NCBI RefSeq assembly: GCF_004363305.1
Contig: NZ_SNZA01000005.1
Location: 1-64,000 of the forward strand
Origin: Marinomonas communis
Lineage (GTDB): Bacteria > Pseudomonadota > Gammaproteobacteria > Pseudomonadales > Marinomonadaceae
Reading direction: 5' to 3'
Length of the DNA stretch: 64,000 bases
This document shows positions 17,580-27,506 of this stretch, in pieces; positions within the stretch are counted from its first letter, which is position 1, and each line of letters begins with the position of its first letter. The position numbers and the translations under genes are program-made. The notes below the pieces were generated by a model. That model had not been told where the DNA came from and made no database searches. It was given only the letters and a program-made list of their open reading frames with translations.

Positions 17580-18221
17580 GTGTCTGAAGTAAAGACTGAA
17601 GAAGAACAAATTGAAGCGTTTAAGAACTGGTGGAAGAAAAACGGTACGTCACTGGTACTTGCGGTAGCAGTTGGTGTTGGCGGTTATTTTGGTTTTCAGG
17701 CTTGGCAGAACAGTCAGGCTAATCATTTAGCAGAAGCATCGGCGTTGTATCAGAATTTAACCGAAGCGGCAGCTGATCTAGATAAAGAAGAAAACCAAAA
17801 AACGGTTCGTTTCATTGCTAACCAGTTAGCAGAAGACTTTGATGATACTGGCTATGCTATGTTCAGTCAGTTATTCGTAGCTCGTATCGATGCTCAAGCA
17901 GGCAATTTCGATGAGGCAGTCTCAGCATTATCCAAAGTTGTTGAGCAATCAGAAGACGCTTCGTTTGATGCCATTGCGAATCTACGTATTGCTCGTCTGC
18001 AAGCAGAGCAAGAAAAATACGATGCTGCAATTAAAACGCTTGCATTAGTGACTCAGTCAGAGTTCGCAGCGCAAGTGTCAGAATTGAAAGGTGATATCTT
18101 GCTAGCCCAAGGTAAGCGTACGGAAGCACGTACTGCATACCAGAGTGCAGCAGATGCAATGGGTGCTGATGTGCAACATCCATTGTTAGATATCAAACTA
18201 AAAGATTTGGTCGAGGGCTGA
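17580..18221 (+). CDS. yfgM: YfgM-type TPR membrane chaperone
   Basis: A single-pass inner-membrane protein of 213 residues that in E. coli binds the SecYEG-PpiD translocon and helps fold periplasmic proteins. Residues 1-23 are cytoplasmic (EEEQIEAFKNWWKKNG), a transmembrane helix spans about 24-41, and the rest is a periplasmic TPR-like domain (tetratricopeptide_21 family). The start is GTG 17580 with GAGGA at 17568-17572. bamB follows four bases later, fitting a shared role in envelope protein assembly. Confidence 0.92.
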   Translation: MSEVKTEEEQIEAFKNWWKKNGTSLVLAVAVGVGGYFGFQAWQNSQANHLAEASALYQNLTEAAADLDKEENQKTVRFIANQLAEDFDDTGYAMFSQLFVARIDAQAGNFDEAVSALSKVVEQSEDASFDAIANLRIARLQAEQEKYDAAIKTLALVTQSEFAAQVSELKGDILLAQGKRTEARTAYQSAADAMGADVQHPLLDIKLKDLVEG

Positions 18222-18224
18222 TAA

Positions 18225-19358
18225 ATGATGTGGAAGCCTATCATTGCTGCGGCAGTGCTGAGTTCAGTGTTATTACAAGGTTGTTCAACACGACAGCTAC
18301 CACCACCCTCTGGCGTTAGCCAAGCTGTGTATTTTGATGCGAACTGGCGAACTAAAGTGAACGGCGACTCTGGTGAGCAGACTGAGACATACAACATCGT
18401 GCCTCAGGGCGATACGCTAACCTTAGTCACTAATCGTGGTGCGGTATACGAACTTTTGCAATCGAATGGCTTACAGGTCAAGCACATCGATACCCAGATG
18501 AAACCAAGTGCAGGTGTATCTCGTGATGGCGATCGAGTGTTCTTCGGAACTTACGATGGCGAGCTTGTTGCTGTTTCGTTAGCGGATGAGTCTGTACTTT
18601 GGCGTAAAACGTTAACGTCTGAAATCTTGTCTGAGACTGGCAACGGTGAAGGCCGTGTTGCAGCCTTAACTGGAGACGGCTGGTTAACGGTGATGGATGC
18701 GAGCACAGGTGAAACTCTGTGGCGCGATAAAGAGGATTTGCCTGCTCTGACAGTGCGCGGCACAACTGCACCAGTCATTGTTGACGGTAAAGTGATAGCT
18801 GGTTTTGCAAGTGGTAAAGTGAAAGCATACAACTTGCAAACAGGCGATCAGATCTGGGAATACGCTGTCGGTAAACCAGAAGGGCGTTATGAAATTGAGC
18901 GTCTTACCGATGTCAGTGGACGCTTTGTCATTGCGAACAATATGCTTTACTCAGTGGCCTATAATGGCACTGTAACAGCATTGGCAATGCAAACGGGTCG
19001 CCCTGTTTGGCAGCGTAATATTTCTAGCGCGGTAGGTGTTGCAGTACAAGGCAACGAACTAGCAGTTATCGATCAGGACAATGTTGTTTATAGTCTCAAT
19101 GCCCGCAATGGTTCGACACTTTGGCAAAATGATACATTGCAAGGTCGTGATTTGGCCTCACCAGTGTTCTATAAAGATTATGTTGCAGTGTTAGATCGTG
19201 GTGGCTGGATTCATCTTATGAATCGTGAAACAGGCGTGACTGAAGCATGGACTTTGGCTGACTCTCGACGCCCGGCTGGCAGTCGCATGGTGTCGAATGA
19301 TGAACAATTGTTTATACTAACGCCAACTGCAAATGTAACGGCGCTTCACTACTGGTAG
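18225..19358 (+). CDS. bamB: outer-membrane assembly lipoprotein BamB
   Basis: A lipoprotein of the BAM complex that inserts beta-barrel proteins in the outer membrane, 377 residues. The signal peptide ends in the lipobox LLQGC with lipidated Cys20; serine at +2 fits outer-membrane sorting. The mature protein is an eight-bladed PQQ-type propeller with repeated W motifs such as DQIWEYAVGKPEGR and STLWQNDTLQG. It follows yfgM by four bases. Start could be ATG 18225 or 18228. Confidence 0.95.
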   Translation: MMWKPIIAAAVLSSVLLQGCSTRQLPPPSGVSQAVYFDANWRTKVNGDSGEQTETYNIVPQGDTLTLVTNRGAVYELLQSNGLQVKHIDTQMKPSAGVSRDGDRVFFGTYDGELVAVSLADESVLWRKTLTSEILSETGNGEGRVAALTGDGWLTVMDASTGETLWRDKEDLPALTVRGTTAPVIVDGKVIAGFASGKVKAYNLQTGDQIWEYAVGKPEGRYEIERLTDVSGRFVIANNMLYSVAYNGTVTALAMQTGRPVWQRNISSAVGVAVQGNELAVIDQDNVVYSLNARNGSTLWQNDTLQGRDLASPVFYKDYVAVLDRGGWIHLMNRETGVTEAWTLADSRRPAGSRMVSNDEQLFILTPTANVTALHYW

Positions 19359-19399
19359 TGGTAACGCCCTGAGCGTAAGCTCAACGCAATTTTTGAAGA

Positions 19400-19428
19400 G
19401 GCTGCTTCGCTCACAAGGCGTAGCAGCC
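19400..19428 (+). other. intercistronic hairpin between bamB and der
   Basis: GGCTGCT (19400-19406) pairs with AGCAGCC (19422-19428), extended by CGC/GCG inside after one mismatch. The next bases are ACTTTG, not a T tract, so it may be a partial terminator or an mRNA-processing structure. Confidence 0.4.
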
Positions 19429-19454
19429 ACTTTGTATTCTAATAGGTTGAAAAA

Positions 19455-20792
19455 ATGATCCCAGTTATTGCATTGGTCGGTCGACCCAATGTTGGAAAAT
19501 CTACTCTGTTTAACCAGCTAACGCGTTCACGTGATGCATTGGTTGCAGACTATCCTGGCCTTACGCGTGATCGCAAATACGGCGACGGTAAAGCAGGTGA
19601 GCATGAGTTTATCGTGATTGATACGGGCGGTATCAGTGGTGACGAGCAAGGTATTGATGAGCATATGGCGCGTCAGTCACTTCTTGCGATTGAAGAAGCG
19701 GACGCGGTGTTGTTTTTGGTGGATGGCCGTCATGGCTTAAACCCAGCAGATGAAATGATCGCGAATCATTTACGTCGTTCTGAGAAGCCAGTTTTTCTGG
19801 TGGTGAACAAAACTGACGGTATAAATGAAGACATTGCCTTGGCCGATTTTTACGCGCTAGGTATGGGGCAGCTTTACCCTCTTGCAGCGGCTCACGGTAA
19901 AGGTGTTCGTTCGCTGATTGATACGGTGATGGAGCTGTTTGCAGAGCGTATTGCTGAAATGCGCGATCAAATAGAGTTTAATGCCAAAGGTATCCGTATC
20001 GGTGTTGTGGGTCGTCCAAACGTTGGTAAATCCACCCTAGTTAACCGTATGTTGGGTGAAGAGCGTGTGGTTGTGTACGACATGCCCGGAACCACACGAG
20101 ACAGTGTTTATATTCCCTATAAGCGTCATGACAAAGACTACACACTGATTGATACAGCGGGTGTGCGTCGTCGTAAGCATGTCAAAGAAGCGGTAGAGAA
20201 ATTTTCTATCGTGAAAACATTGCAAGCGATTCAAGACGCCAACGTTGTCATCTGTGTGATCGACTCTCACGAAGACTTGGTAGAGCAAGATCTTCATATG
20301 ATCGGTTACGTATTGGATGCGGGTCGTGGTTTGGTCATTGCGATCAACAAATGGGATGGCCTGAAGAAAGAAGACCGCGAACACATTAAGAAAGAAGTCG
20401 AGCGTCGCCTTGGTTTCGTACCTTACGCGAAAGTTCACTACATCTCTGCACTTCATGGTACCGGTGTCGGTGACCTTTACGACACCATCGAAGAGACGTA
20501 TGAATCGTGTTACGCGAAATGGTCTACTAACCGCCTAACTCGTATTTTGGAAGATGCTGTATCGGAGCACCAACCTCCAATGGTGAAAGGTCGCCGTATT
20601 AAGCTTCGTTACGCTCACCAAGGTGGCTCGAATCCACCGCGTATCGTTGTGCACGGTAACCAAACGGATGCATTGCCAGGTAGCTACAAGCGTTACTTGG
20701 AAAACAAGTTCCGTACTGTTCTAAACATTACGGGGACGCCAATTTCGTTTGAATTTAAGTCTTCTGATAACCCGTTTGCACCTAAGCGTTAA
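19455..20792 (+). CDS. der: ribosome-assembly GTPase Der
   Basis: A double-domain GTPase needed for 50S subunit maturation, 445 residues. The first G domain has [17 protein letters not shown] and NKTD; the second has [17 protein letters not shown] and NKWD. The C-terminal KH-like domain ends [16 protein letters not shown]. It lies 96 bases after bamB and before a strong terminator, closing the ispG-hisS-yfgM-bamB-der run that is conserved in gammaproteobacteria. Confidence 0.97.
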   Translation: MIPVIALVGRPNVGKSTLFNQLTRSRDALVADYPGLTRDRKYGDGKAGEHEFIVIDTGGISGDEQGIDEHMARQSLLAIEEADAVLFLVDGRHGLNPADEMIANHLRRSEKPVFLVVNKTDGINEDIALADFYALGMGQLYPLAAAHGKGVRSLIDTVMELFAERIAEMRDQIEFNAKGIRIGVVGRPNVGKSTLVNRMLGEERVVVYDMPGTTRDSVYIPYKRHDKDYTLIDTAGVRRRKHVKEAVEKFSIVKTLQAIQDANVVICVIDSHEDLVEQDLHMIGYVLDAGRGLVIAINKWDGLKKEDREHIKKEVERRLGFVPYAKVHYISALHGTGVGDLYDTIEETYESCYAKWSTNRLTRILEDAVSEHQPPMVKGRRIKLRYAHQGGSNPPRIVVHGNQTDALPGSYKRYLENKFRTVLNITGTPISFEFKSSDNPFAPKR

Positions 20793-20815
20793 TAAAGCGG
20801 TTATAAGAAACATTT

Positions 20816-20852
20816 AAAAGCCTCGCTTGATAACTTCAAGCGGGGCTTTTTT
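20816..20852 (+). terminator. rho-independent terminator after der
   Basis: AAAAGCCTCGCTTGA (20816-20830) pairs with TCAAGCGGGGCTTTT (20836-20850) with one G-T pair, and the T run continues to 20852. Confidence 0.92.
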
Positions 20853-20959
20853 GTCTCTGCTCGACATTAGTCTTAAAACTATTGTTCCTCGTGCTCCGAT
20901 CCGCTACCTTGAAGAGGTAAATCAGATGGAAAAACAAGAAAAATAATAAGGGAGAGCCC

Positions 20960-22069
20960 ATGTCACAATCGGTTCAACTCGCATCCTTGCCTTTTGCTAG
21001 CCACTTCAAGCTAGGTGTCATTCGGCTGAATTCAGAAAAGACGCTGAATGCGTTGTCTTTAGAAATGATTCATCTAATTCACAGCCAACTGCATGATTGG
21101 CAAGAAGATCCATACATCGTTGCAGTGCTTATTGAGGGAAGTGGAGACAAAGCATTTTGCGCGGGCGGTAACGTGGTCGATGTCTATCGATCAATCGTTG
21201 ATAAAGCGGACGGTGGCGCTTTTAGTCAACATTACTTCAGTCATGAGTATGAGCTTGACCAATATATTCATGAGTATCGTAAACCGGTCCTATGTTGGGG
21301 GCATGGCTATGTGATGGGAGGCGGCATGGGATTGTTTATGGCGTCCCGCTATCGATTAGTGATGCCATCAAGCAAACTTGCGATGCCGGAAATTAAAATT
21401 GGTCTGTATCCCGATGTGGGAGCAAGTTACTTCTTAAATCAACTGCCAGAACATTTTGCTCGTTTTTTAGCACTGACGGCCTACCAAGTTAATGCTACCG
21501 ACGCCTGCGAATTAGGGTTAGCAACTCACTATGTTTGTGATGAAGCCTACTATGAAATTTTGAAGCAGTTAGCGTCTGGAGTACTTGATGACAATAGTCA
21601 TGAGCATGTCATTCAGCATATAGAACGTGTGCTTCATACATTTACTATGTCGGATGAGTTGCCATTACTAAGGCCAGAACTGATCGCCCATGAAAAAGAG
21701 CTCGAAAAGCTGATGAGTGGTGACATTGTGAATATATACCATTCGTTAAAAGGCTTTAAAAATGACAGTTCTTCCTTGATGGCTGCGCGAGGTAACTTTT
21801 TAAAAGGTAGCCCTTTATCTGCATGCCTGATCATTGATCAGTTGGATTGGGCAAAAGGAAAAAGCCTTGCGGATGTGTTTGAACGCGAGACCTGTTTATC
21901 CGTCAACATCAGCCTATATGGAGATTTTTGTGAGGGTGTCAGGGCATTATTGATCGATAAGGACCAAAAGCCCGTATGGAAATATCACTCAGTGATAGAA
22001 GTGCCAAAAGATGCACTTGTGAAGTACGTTGAGAAAGTTACTCTGAAACAGGAGGAGTGCTCGAGTTAG
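20960..22069 (+). CDS. 3-hydroxyisobutyryl-CoA hydrolase-like enoyl-CoA hydratase/isomerase family protein
   Basis: A crotonase-fold protein of 369 residues. The oxyanion-hole segments are [16 protein letters not shown] and [37 protein letters not shown] carries the Glu and Asp that in 3-hydroxyisobutyryl-CoA hydrolases serve catalysis. The extra C-terminal region of about 110 residues is typical of that branch rather than of simple hydratases, so valine catabolism is the likeliest role. It stands alone, not beside other valine genes, so the substrate is uncertain. GGGAGA at 20951-20956 supports ATG 20960. Its last 32 bases overlap a convergent ybaM-like gene. Confidence 0.85.
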   Translation: MSQSVQLASLPFASHFKLGVIRLNSEKTLNALSLEMIHLIHSQLHDWQEDPYIVAVLIEGSGDKAFCAGGNVVDVYRSIVDKADGGAFSQHYFSHEYELDQYIHEYRKPVLCWGHGYVMGGGMGLFMASRYRLVMPSSKLAMPEIKIGLYPDVGASYFLNQLPEHFARFLALTAYQVNATDACELGLATHYVCDEAYYEILKQLASGVLDDNSHEHVIQHIERVLHTFTMSDELPLLRPELIAHEKELEKLMSGDIVNIYHSLKGFKNDSSSLMAARGNFLKGSPLSACLIIDQLDWAKGKSLADVFERETCLSVNISLYGDFCEGVRALLIDKDQKPVWKYHSVIEVPKDALVKYVEKVTLKQEECSS

Positions 22070-22205
22070 TGACTTTATTTCGATAGTCACTCAGTACGAT
22101 CTCTAGCGCTGCGATCGCTGTTTCGTTAGGGATTTCGTTTTCCTCAAGCAGAGCAATAAGGTCGACGGCGAGTTTGATATGATCTGGTGCGGAGTCTAGT
22201 GACAT
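22038..22205 (-). CDS. ybaM: small YbaM-like protein (DUF2496)
   Basis: A 55-residue protein close to E. coli YbaM: it begins [20 protein letters not shown] and continues EENEIP, against E. coli MSLENAPDDVKLAVDL from memory. The frame is open well upstream (to about 22409), but only the part from ATG 22205 resembles the family. No strong ribosome site is visible before ATG 22205, so a start at ATG 22220 (MQNKS) is possible. It overlaps the 3' end of the hydrolase gene by 32 bases. The function of YbaM is unknown. Confidence 0.72.
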   Translation of the reverse strand: MSLDSAPDHIKLAVDLIALLEENEIPNETAIAALEIVLSDYRNKVTNSSTPPVSE

Positions 22206-22322
22206 GGATTTATTCTGCATATTTGCTGTCATGTATTTGGAATAGGCGTTTAATACAATGGTGTTATCTAATGTATAGCGCCAATGTATGGCAAGAAATG
22301 TTAACACATCCTCGAGGTGCGC

Positions 22323-22961
22323 GTGGTTACAAATGAATTTTGGTTGGAGCGTTGGCAGTCTGGGCGAATTGGCTTTCATCGAGATGAAGTCAATCCTTGG
22401 CTGGTGCAATACTGGCCGCAGGTAGCACGTGGCGCTAGTGTACTGGTGCCTCTGTGCGGTAAATCTGCGGATTTATTATGGTTGGCTAATCAAGGCTATA
22501 ACGTAACAGGTGTGGAGCTATCGCCCATGGCGGTGGTGGAATTCTTCGGTGATAACGACCTGACTTACCACACTGAGCAAGTGGGTTGTCTCAAAATCCA
22601 CACGGCCAACGATTTGCCTTTGCGCATTGTCGAAGGTGATTACTTTGACTTTGATGAAACGGGATTTGATGCCTGTTACGATCGAGCGGCCTTGGTGGCA
22701 ATGCCAGAAGATAAGCGGGAGCAATACGTTCTCCACACTAAGCAGCGCTTAACGCCTCAAGCATCCTTGTTACTGGTTACGTTAAGTTATGATGGTGATC
22801 AATCTGGACCACCATTTTCAGTATTGGACTTTGAAGTTACTGAGCTTTGGGGAGAGTGGATTCGTAAAGTGGCTAGCGAAGATTTGCTGCAGGTCGATGA
22901 GCGTTATCAAGGCGTTGACCGTACATTTTACGAAGAAACAGTCTGGCGTATTACCAGCTAA
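22323..22961 (+). CDS. tpm: thiopurine S-methyltransferase family protein
   Basis: A SAM-dependent methyltransferase of about 212 residues. It opens [29 protein letters not shown], has the SAM site [15 protein letters not shown] and GVELSP, and ends YEETVWRI, all typical of bacterial TPMT. Homologues methylate thiopurines and convert selenite or tellurite to volatile methyl forms; the physiological substrate here is unknown. I chose GTG 22323 because CGAGG at 22313-22317 lies five bases before it; GTG 22317 overlaps that site. It appears monocistronic. Confidence 0.9.
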   Translation: MVTNEFWLERWQSGRIGFHRDEVNPWLVQYWPQVARGASVLVPLCGKSADLLWLANQGYNVTGVELSPMAVVEFFGDNDLTYHTEQVGCLKIHTANDLPLRIVEGDYFDFDETGFDACYDRAALVAMPEDKREQYVLHTKQRLTPQASLLLVTLSYDGDQSGPPFSVLDFEVTELWGEWIRKVASEDLLQVDERYQGVDRTFYEETVWRITS

Positions 22962-23063
22962 TAATATCCCTATATACCTGACTAATTTTCTGGGATAATA
23001 GCGCCATCAACGATTCCAGATTCACCAATCTCCCAAGCGTTCTCCGCTTGGGATAGAGCTCAT

Positions 23064-25367
23064 ATGATCAAACGACACAAAACCGCTCCAGATATTTTTT
23101 CTTATTCGCCTTATTGGGCTGAATGTTACGGCGTTGCGCCATTCTTACCGACTAGCCGTGAGGAAATGGATGCCCTAGGTTGGGACAGCTGTGATGTCAT
23201 CATCGTCACAGGCGACGCCTATGTTGACCATCCAAGCTTCGGTATGGCAGTAATGGGACGAGTCTTGGAAGCGCAAGGGTTTCGTGTAGGAATTATTGAT
23301 CAGCCTGATTGGCGTAGTCCTGATGACTTTATGCGCCTTGGACGTCCGAATTTATATTTCGGTGTGACCGCGGGCAACATGGACTCGATGATCAATCGAT
23401 ATACCGCTGATCTAAAGGTACGTAATGACGATGCTTACACGCCTTATGGTGAAGGTGGTAAACGTCCTGATCGTGCGGTCATTGTTTACTCTCAGCGTTG
23501 TAAGCAAGCGTTCCACGATGTGCCTGTCATGATTGGTGGTATTGAAGCCAGCTTACGCCGTATCGCTCAGTACGATTACTGGAGTGATGAGGTACGTCGT
23601 TCTGTATTAGTGGATTCCACTGCAGACATCCTTTTATACGGAAATGCTGAGCGTGCCATCATAGAAGTGACTCATGCGATTGCTAATGGCAAAAGCATGG
23701 ATGACATCGTGAATGTTCGTGGCACTACGATTATCCGTGATGTTCCGCCGGGTGGTTATACTGAAATTGACTCAACCCGCGTTGACTGGCCAGGCAAGAT
23801 CGATCAGATCTATAGCCCTTATGAGTACATTCCAGAAGGTAAGTGCCAAACAGGTGAACAGCAGGACGATAGTGATGTGATGCCGATTCGAGTCATCCCA
23901 GCACCACTTCGTAAAGGTCAAAAACTGGATGCTGAGAAGACGTACATTCGTCTTCCTTCGTTTGAAAAGGTTTCTAAAGACCCTGTGTTGTACGCACACA
24001 CGTCGCGTATTTTGCACTTGGAGTCGAATCCGCATAACGCTCGTGCCTTGATTCAAAAGCATGGCAAAAAGGAAATCTGGGTTAACCCGCCACCAATTCC
24101 GTTGGAAACCCCAGAAATGGACGGTGTGTTTGATCTGCCTTACGCACGTATTCCGCACCCTAAATACAAAAAAGCACGCATTCCAGCGTATGACATGATC
24201 AAAACATCGATCAACATCATGCGTGGTTGCTTTGGTGGCTGTACTTTCTGTTCGATCACCGAGCATGAAGGGCGTGTGATTCAGTCTCGCTCACATGAAT
24301 CGATCTTGAACGAGATTGAAGACATTAAGCGTAAGGTGCCAGGTTTTACGGGGCATATTTCCGATTTGGGTGGCCCAACGTCGAATATGTACCACCTAAA
24401 CTGTAAGGACGATGAGATCCAAGCCTCTTGCCGTAAGTTGTCTTGTGTCTATCCGACGATTTGTTCAAATCTAAAAACCGATCATAGCCCAACCACTGAG
24501 CTGTATCGTAAAGCTCGTGCAGTAGAAGGCATTCATAAGGTATCGATAGCATCTGGATTACGTTACGACCTAGCCGTTGAAGATCCAGAATACGTTCGAG
24601 AGTTGGTGACCTACCACGTCGGTGGTTTGCTAAAAATTGCACCAGAGCACTCGGAAGAGGGCACTTTATCGAAAATGATGAAGCCTGGCATGGGCACCTA
24701 TGACCGCTTCAAAAAGATGTTTGATAAGTTCTCGAAAGAAGCGGGTAAGACACAGCACTTGATTCCATACTTTATCGCCGCGCACCCTGGCAGTAGCGAT
24801 GAAGACATGATGAACCTTGCTGTCTGGTTGAAGAAAAATGACTTTAAACCAGACCAAGTACAGACGTTCTACCCATCGCCAATGTCTTTAGCAACGGCTA
24901 TGTACCACTCAGGTAAGAATCCACTGCATGGTGTGACGTATAAGAGTGAAAACGTACACACGCCGAAAGACTACAAAGAGCGTACGGTACAAAAAGGTTT
25001 CTTGCGTTACCATGATCCAAAGAACTGGCCTGCACTGCGTGAAACGCTTCGTACGATGGGGCGAGCAGACCTGATTGGTAATGGAAAAGGTCAATTGGTG
25101 CCTGACGAAGAGCAAGACAAGCGTACACCTCGCCGCCCAACGAAAGCGAAGCCAGGCCAGAAAACGGGAGCATCACATACAAGCAACCGTCCAACCATGC
25201 AGAAAAACGCTGAAAACGAACGTAACCAGCGCAAGTCGAATAAGGCATCCGGTAACGGTGCAGGTAATAGGCCTGCTGGAGCTCGACCAAACGGCACAAG
25301 ACCAGCTGGAAAAGGCGGCGCAAATCGCTCGAAGAGCAAATCGCCAGCGGCTCGAAGAGCCCGCTAA
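23064..25367 (+). CDS. ygiQ: YgiQ-family radical SAM protein
   Basis: A large radical SAM protein of 767 residues, cytoplasmic, of unknown reaction. The N-terminal UPF0313 domain begins [20 protein letters not shown]. The central radical SAM motif is [19 protein letters not shown] (C-x3-C-x2-C). The last 100 residues, from about 660, are a low-complexity basic tail rich in K, R, N, P and G ([16 protein letters not shown]), as in E. coli YgiQ and likely RNA-binding by charge. ATG 23064 is the first good start. A terminator follows directly. Confidence 0.93.
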   Translation: MIKRHKTAPDIFSYSPYWAECYGVAPFLPTSREEMDALGWDSCDVIIVTGDAYVDHPSFGMAVMGRVLEAQGFRVGIIDQPDWRSPDDFMRLGRPNLYFGVTAGNMDSMINRYTADLKVRNDDAYTPYGEGGKRPDRAVIVYSQRCKQAFHDVPVMIGGIEASLRRIAQYDYWSDEVRRSVLVDSTADILLYGNAERAIIEVTHAIANGKSMDDIVNVRGTTIIRDVPPGGYTEIDSTRVDWPGKIDQIYSPYEYIPEGKCQTGEQQDDSDVMPIRVIPAPLRKGQKLDAEKTYIRLPSFEKVSKDPVLYAHTSRILHLESNPHNARALIQKHGKKEIWVNPPPIPLETPEMDGVFDLPYARIPHPKYKKARIPAYDMIKTSINIMRGCFGGCTFCSITEHEGRVIQSRSHESILNEIEDIKRKVPGFTGHISDLGGPTSNMYHLNCKDDEIQASCRKLSCVYPTICSNLKTDHSPTTELYRKARAVEGIHKVSIASGLRYDLAVEDPEYVRELVTYHVGGLLKIAPEHSEEGTLSKMMKPGMGTYDRFKKMFDKFSKEAGKTQHLIPYFIAAHPGSSDEDMMNLAVWLKKNDFKPDQVQTFYPSPMSLATAMYHSGKNPLHGVTYKSENVHTPKDYKERTVQKGFLRYHDPKNWPALRETLRTMGRADLIGNGKGQLVPDEEQDKRTPRRPTKAKPGQKTGASHTSNRPTMQKNAENERNQRKSNKASGNGAGNRPAGARPNGTRPAGKGGANRSKSKSPAARRAR

Positions 25368-25380
25368 TTTAAGCAAGTTG

Positions 25381-25415
25381 AAGCCCTATTTAGTAATGCT
25401 GAATAGGGCTTTTTT
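25381..25415 (+). terminator. rho-independent terminator after ygiQ
   Basis: AAGCCCTATT (25381-25390) pairs with AATAGGGCTT (25402-25411) around an 11-base loop; six T run from 25410 to 25415. Confidence 0.88.
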
Positions 25416-25550
25416 CTGCACACATTTAACGCCTAAATCGTCCTCAAGTTTCGAAAAGGGTGCATTATCCTCGAAAATCTCGCATAATCACCGCCCATAA
25501 CTGGTATAGAATCTGCATCGTAACTCATGACACGGTGCTAACCCGCGTTA

Positions 25551-25569
25551 AGGCCTCCACAAGAGGTTT
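25551..25569 (+). other. small hairpin in the leader of the YitT-like gene
   Basis: AGGCCTC (25551-25557) pairs with GAGGTTT (25563-25569) with G-T pairs, loop CACAA, within a 120-base leader before the membrane-protein gene. It matches no riboswitch class that I can recall. Confidence 0.3.
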
Positions 25570-25624
25570 GCGTTAATAACCTGCGCTTTACCAAAAGTGA
25601 GCGTATTGATGATGGGACGATCTT

Positions 25625-26224
25625 ATGAAACTTACACACCAATGGCTTTCAATTCTTGAAGGCTGCGTACTGGTTGCGCTTGGCTTGCATATCCTTAACT
25701 CTGTTGGACTGCTGATCAGTGGTACAGCGGGGATAGGTATGATTCTGAACACAGTGACAGACCTGAGTTTTGGTCAGCTGTTCTTTATTTTGAACTTACC
25801 TTTTTATGTGCTGGCTTGGCGTGCTCTTGGTAAAGAGTTCGCATTGAGAACTTTTATAGCCGTCAGTACTCTCTCTGGGTTATCTGAACTTCTACGTCAC
25901 GTGGCACATATTGATATTCATCCTATCGTGTCCGCGGTTTTAGGCGGTCTGCTGGTCGGCTTTGGCTTGATCATTCTATTTAGACACAATGCCTCCCTAG
26001 GCGGACTGAACATTCTAGCAGTGTACTTGGAGAGACGTTTTCAAATCCACGCAAGTCGCACGACCTTGGTTGCCGACATTGGAATTTTAGTGGCTGCTAT
26101 CATGGTTTTAGACGGTTGGCGTCTCATCTGTTCACTGCTTGCTTTCCTTTTGCTAAGCTCCGTTGTTGGCCGTTATCATCGACCACCTACTTGGGCTCAA
26201 AATACTGAAACGAAGCACGCTTAA
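25625..26224 (+). CDS. YitT-family (DUF161) membrane protein
   Basis: A 199-residue inner-membrane protein with five or six predicted helices, of the YitT/DUF161 family. Recognisable segments are GTAGIGMILN near residue 35, FILNLPFYVLAWRALGKEF near 60, and the glycine-rich GGLLVGFGLIILFRHNASLGGLNIL near 115. YitT proteins have no settled function; a transport role is often suggested. The GNAT gene starts at the stop codon of this gene (TTAATG overlap), so the two are translationally coupled. A 120-base structured leader precedes it. Confidence 0.83.
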   Translation: MKLTHQWLSILEGCVLVALGLHILNSVGLLISGTAGIGMILNTVTDLSFGQLFFILNLPFYVLAWRALGKEFALRTFIAVSTLSGLSELLRHVAHIDIHPIVSAVLGGLLVGFGLIILFRHNASLGGLNILAVYLERRFQIHASRTTLVADIGILVAAIMVLDGWRLICSLLAFLLLSSVVGRYHRPPTWAQNTETKHA

Positions 26225-26721
26225 TGTACTCAACGTCAATTGCTATACGAGAGTTTCAGAGCACGGAAATCGACTACCGTGCTCTTGTAAATGTATTTCA
26301 TCGTAGTGTTCACGCAATCCCCGATGTGATTTATTCAAAAGAACAGAAATCTGCTTGGGCACCAGACTGCATAGATGGTGCCAGCTGGAAACTGCGTCTT
26401 GAAGAGCACTCTGTTTGGGTTGCTGTTGATGAGCGCAATCAAGAACCTCTGGGCTTTATTGAATTAAACAAAAATGGCGACATTGAATGCTTATATGTAT
26501 GCCCTAGAGCCCAGCGGCAAGGCATTGCAAAACTGCTCCTGATTACAGCTTTTGAATCCATCCGCAAACACTATCCCGATAAGGCACAGTGGCTTGTTCA
26601 GGCATCTGATGTTGCATATGAGTTTTTCATTAAGCACGGTTTCCTGCCTACGAAACGTAATCAGGTAGAGCGCTTTGGTGTGTCACTGGAAAATACGACC
26701 ATGGCCAAAACGATCGCTTAA
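26224..26721 (+). CDS. GNAT-family N-acetyltransferase
   Basis: A 165-residue acetyl-CoA-dependent acetyltransferase. The acetyl-CoA binding loop is VCPRAQRQGIAKLL (Q/RxxGxG/A motif) at about residues 97-110, preceded by the beta strand GDIECLYV and followed by AYEFFIKHGF typical of the C-terminal fold. The substrate is unknown. It overlaps the stop of the YitT-like gene by one base, indicating coupling, and ends before a bidirectional terminator. Confidence 0.85.
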   Translation: MYSTSIAIREFQSTEIDYRALVNVFHRSVHAIPDVIYSKEQKSAWAPDCIDGASWKLRLEEHSVWVAVDERNQEPLGFIELNKNGDIECLYVCPRAQRQGIAKLLLITAFESIRKHYPDKAQWLVQASDVAYEFFIKHGFLPTKRNQVERFGVSLENTTMAKTIA

Positions 26722-26779
26722 GAGTTGATTTAAAGGTTTGCCAAAAAGTGAGCTAATCTCTGCGTTATGAAAGACGCGT

Positions 26780-26808
26780 AAAAAAGCCCAGAACATCTGG
26801 GCTTTTTC
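26780..26808. terminator. bidirectional terminator
   Basis: AAAAAGCCCAG (26781-26791) pairs with CTGGGCTTTTT (26797-26807) around five bases. Both strands give a T tract, and it lies between the GNAT gene (+) and the fasciclin gene (-). Confidence 0.9.
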
Positions 26809-26839
26809 GTCAAGCTTTAGAGATACGCTGATCAGATTA

Positions 26840-27421
26840 TTACTGTTTTGGCAGCAGCACTGTATCGATTACATGAATCACACCATTGGATTGTTTAACG
26901 TCAGCAATGGTGACTGTTGCCATACGACCGTTTTCATCGGCAAGCATAATGGTGTCACCTTTGTATGTCGCTGTCAGAGTACAACCGCCTAATGTTGGAA
27001 CTGGATGCGCTCCCATATCATCATCAATCATCGTAGTAATCGCACCAGAAAGCGCTTTAGTGCCGACAACATGGCAGGTTAGCACTTTTTGTAAAGCCGC
27101 TTTGTTCTCAGGTTTGAGCAAATTCGCCACGGCGCCGCTAGGTAGCTTGTCAAACGCTGCATTAGTTGGAGCGAACACGGTAAACGGACCGTCACCTTGT
27201 AGGGTATCGACTAGGCCTGCTGCCTTAACTGCTGCAACGAGCGTAGTGTGATCTTTTGAGTTCACCGCATTTTCAATAATATTACGGCTCTCATACATCG
27301 GTGCTCCGCCAACCATAGGGTTGTCGTTCTTCTCGCTCATACCGTAGTTCTGTGAGCCAGTGCTAGAACAGCCGGTCATGATAAGTGCGCTAGTGATGGT
27401 TAATGTAGTTAATAGTTTCAT
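26840..27421 (-). CDS. fasciclin-domain lipoprotein
   Basis: A 193-residue exported lipoprotein. The signal peptide ends in the lipobox LIMTGC with Cys18. A fasciclin (FAS1) domain covers about residues 47-192 with its two signature stretches, GDGPFTVFAPTNAAFDKLP and ...VIHVIDTVLLPKQ. FAS1 domains mediate adhesion; in mycobacteria the FAS1 proteins MPT70 and MPT83 belong to the SigK-RskA regulon. The SigK-like and RskA-like genes 700 bases upstream here suggest the same logic. GGAGA lies eight bases before ATG 27421. A candidate ECF-type promoter lies at 27468-27495. Confidence 0.92.
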   Translation of the reverse strand: MKLLTTLTITSALIMTGCSSTGSQNYGMSEKNDNPMVGGAPMYESRNIIENAVNSKDHTTLVAAVKAAGLVDTLQGDGPFTVFAPTNAAFDKLPSGAVANLLKPENKAALQKVLTCHVVGTKALSGAITTMIDDDMGAHPVPTLGGCTLTATYKGDTIMLADENGRMATVTIADVKQSNGVIHVIDTVLLPKQ

Positions 27422-27467
27422 GATGGATCTCCGAGTTTTTTATTGTTGTTACTGCTTGGTATCTATA

Positions 27468-27495
27468 AATACGGAACCGATCTGAAATAGTTTCA
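27468..27495 (-). promoter_or_regulatory. candidate ECF-sigma promoter of the fasciclin gene
   Basis: Read on the minus strand, TGAAAC (27495-27490) is followed after 16 bases by CGTATT (27473-27468), about 47 bases before the start codon. GAAAC and CGT are the usual -35 and -10 cores for ECF sigma factors. No sigma-70 match is better. The assignment to the local sigma factor is inference. Confidence 0.5.
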
Positions 27496-27506
27496 AAAAA
27501 ATTTAA

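Noticed and set aside
22206-22409. A 123-residue protein in the ybaM region
   Set aside because: Only the last 55 residues resemble a known family; the upstream part overlaps the tpm start and has no ribosome site.
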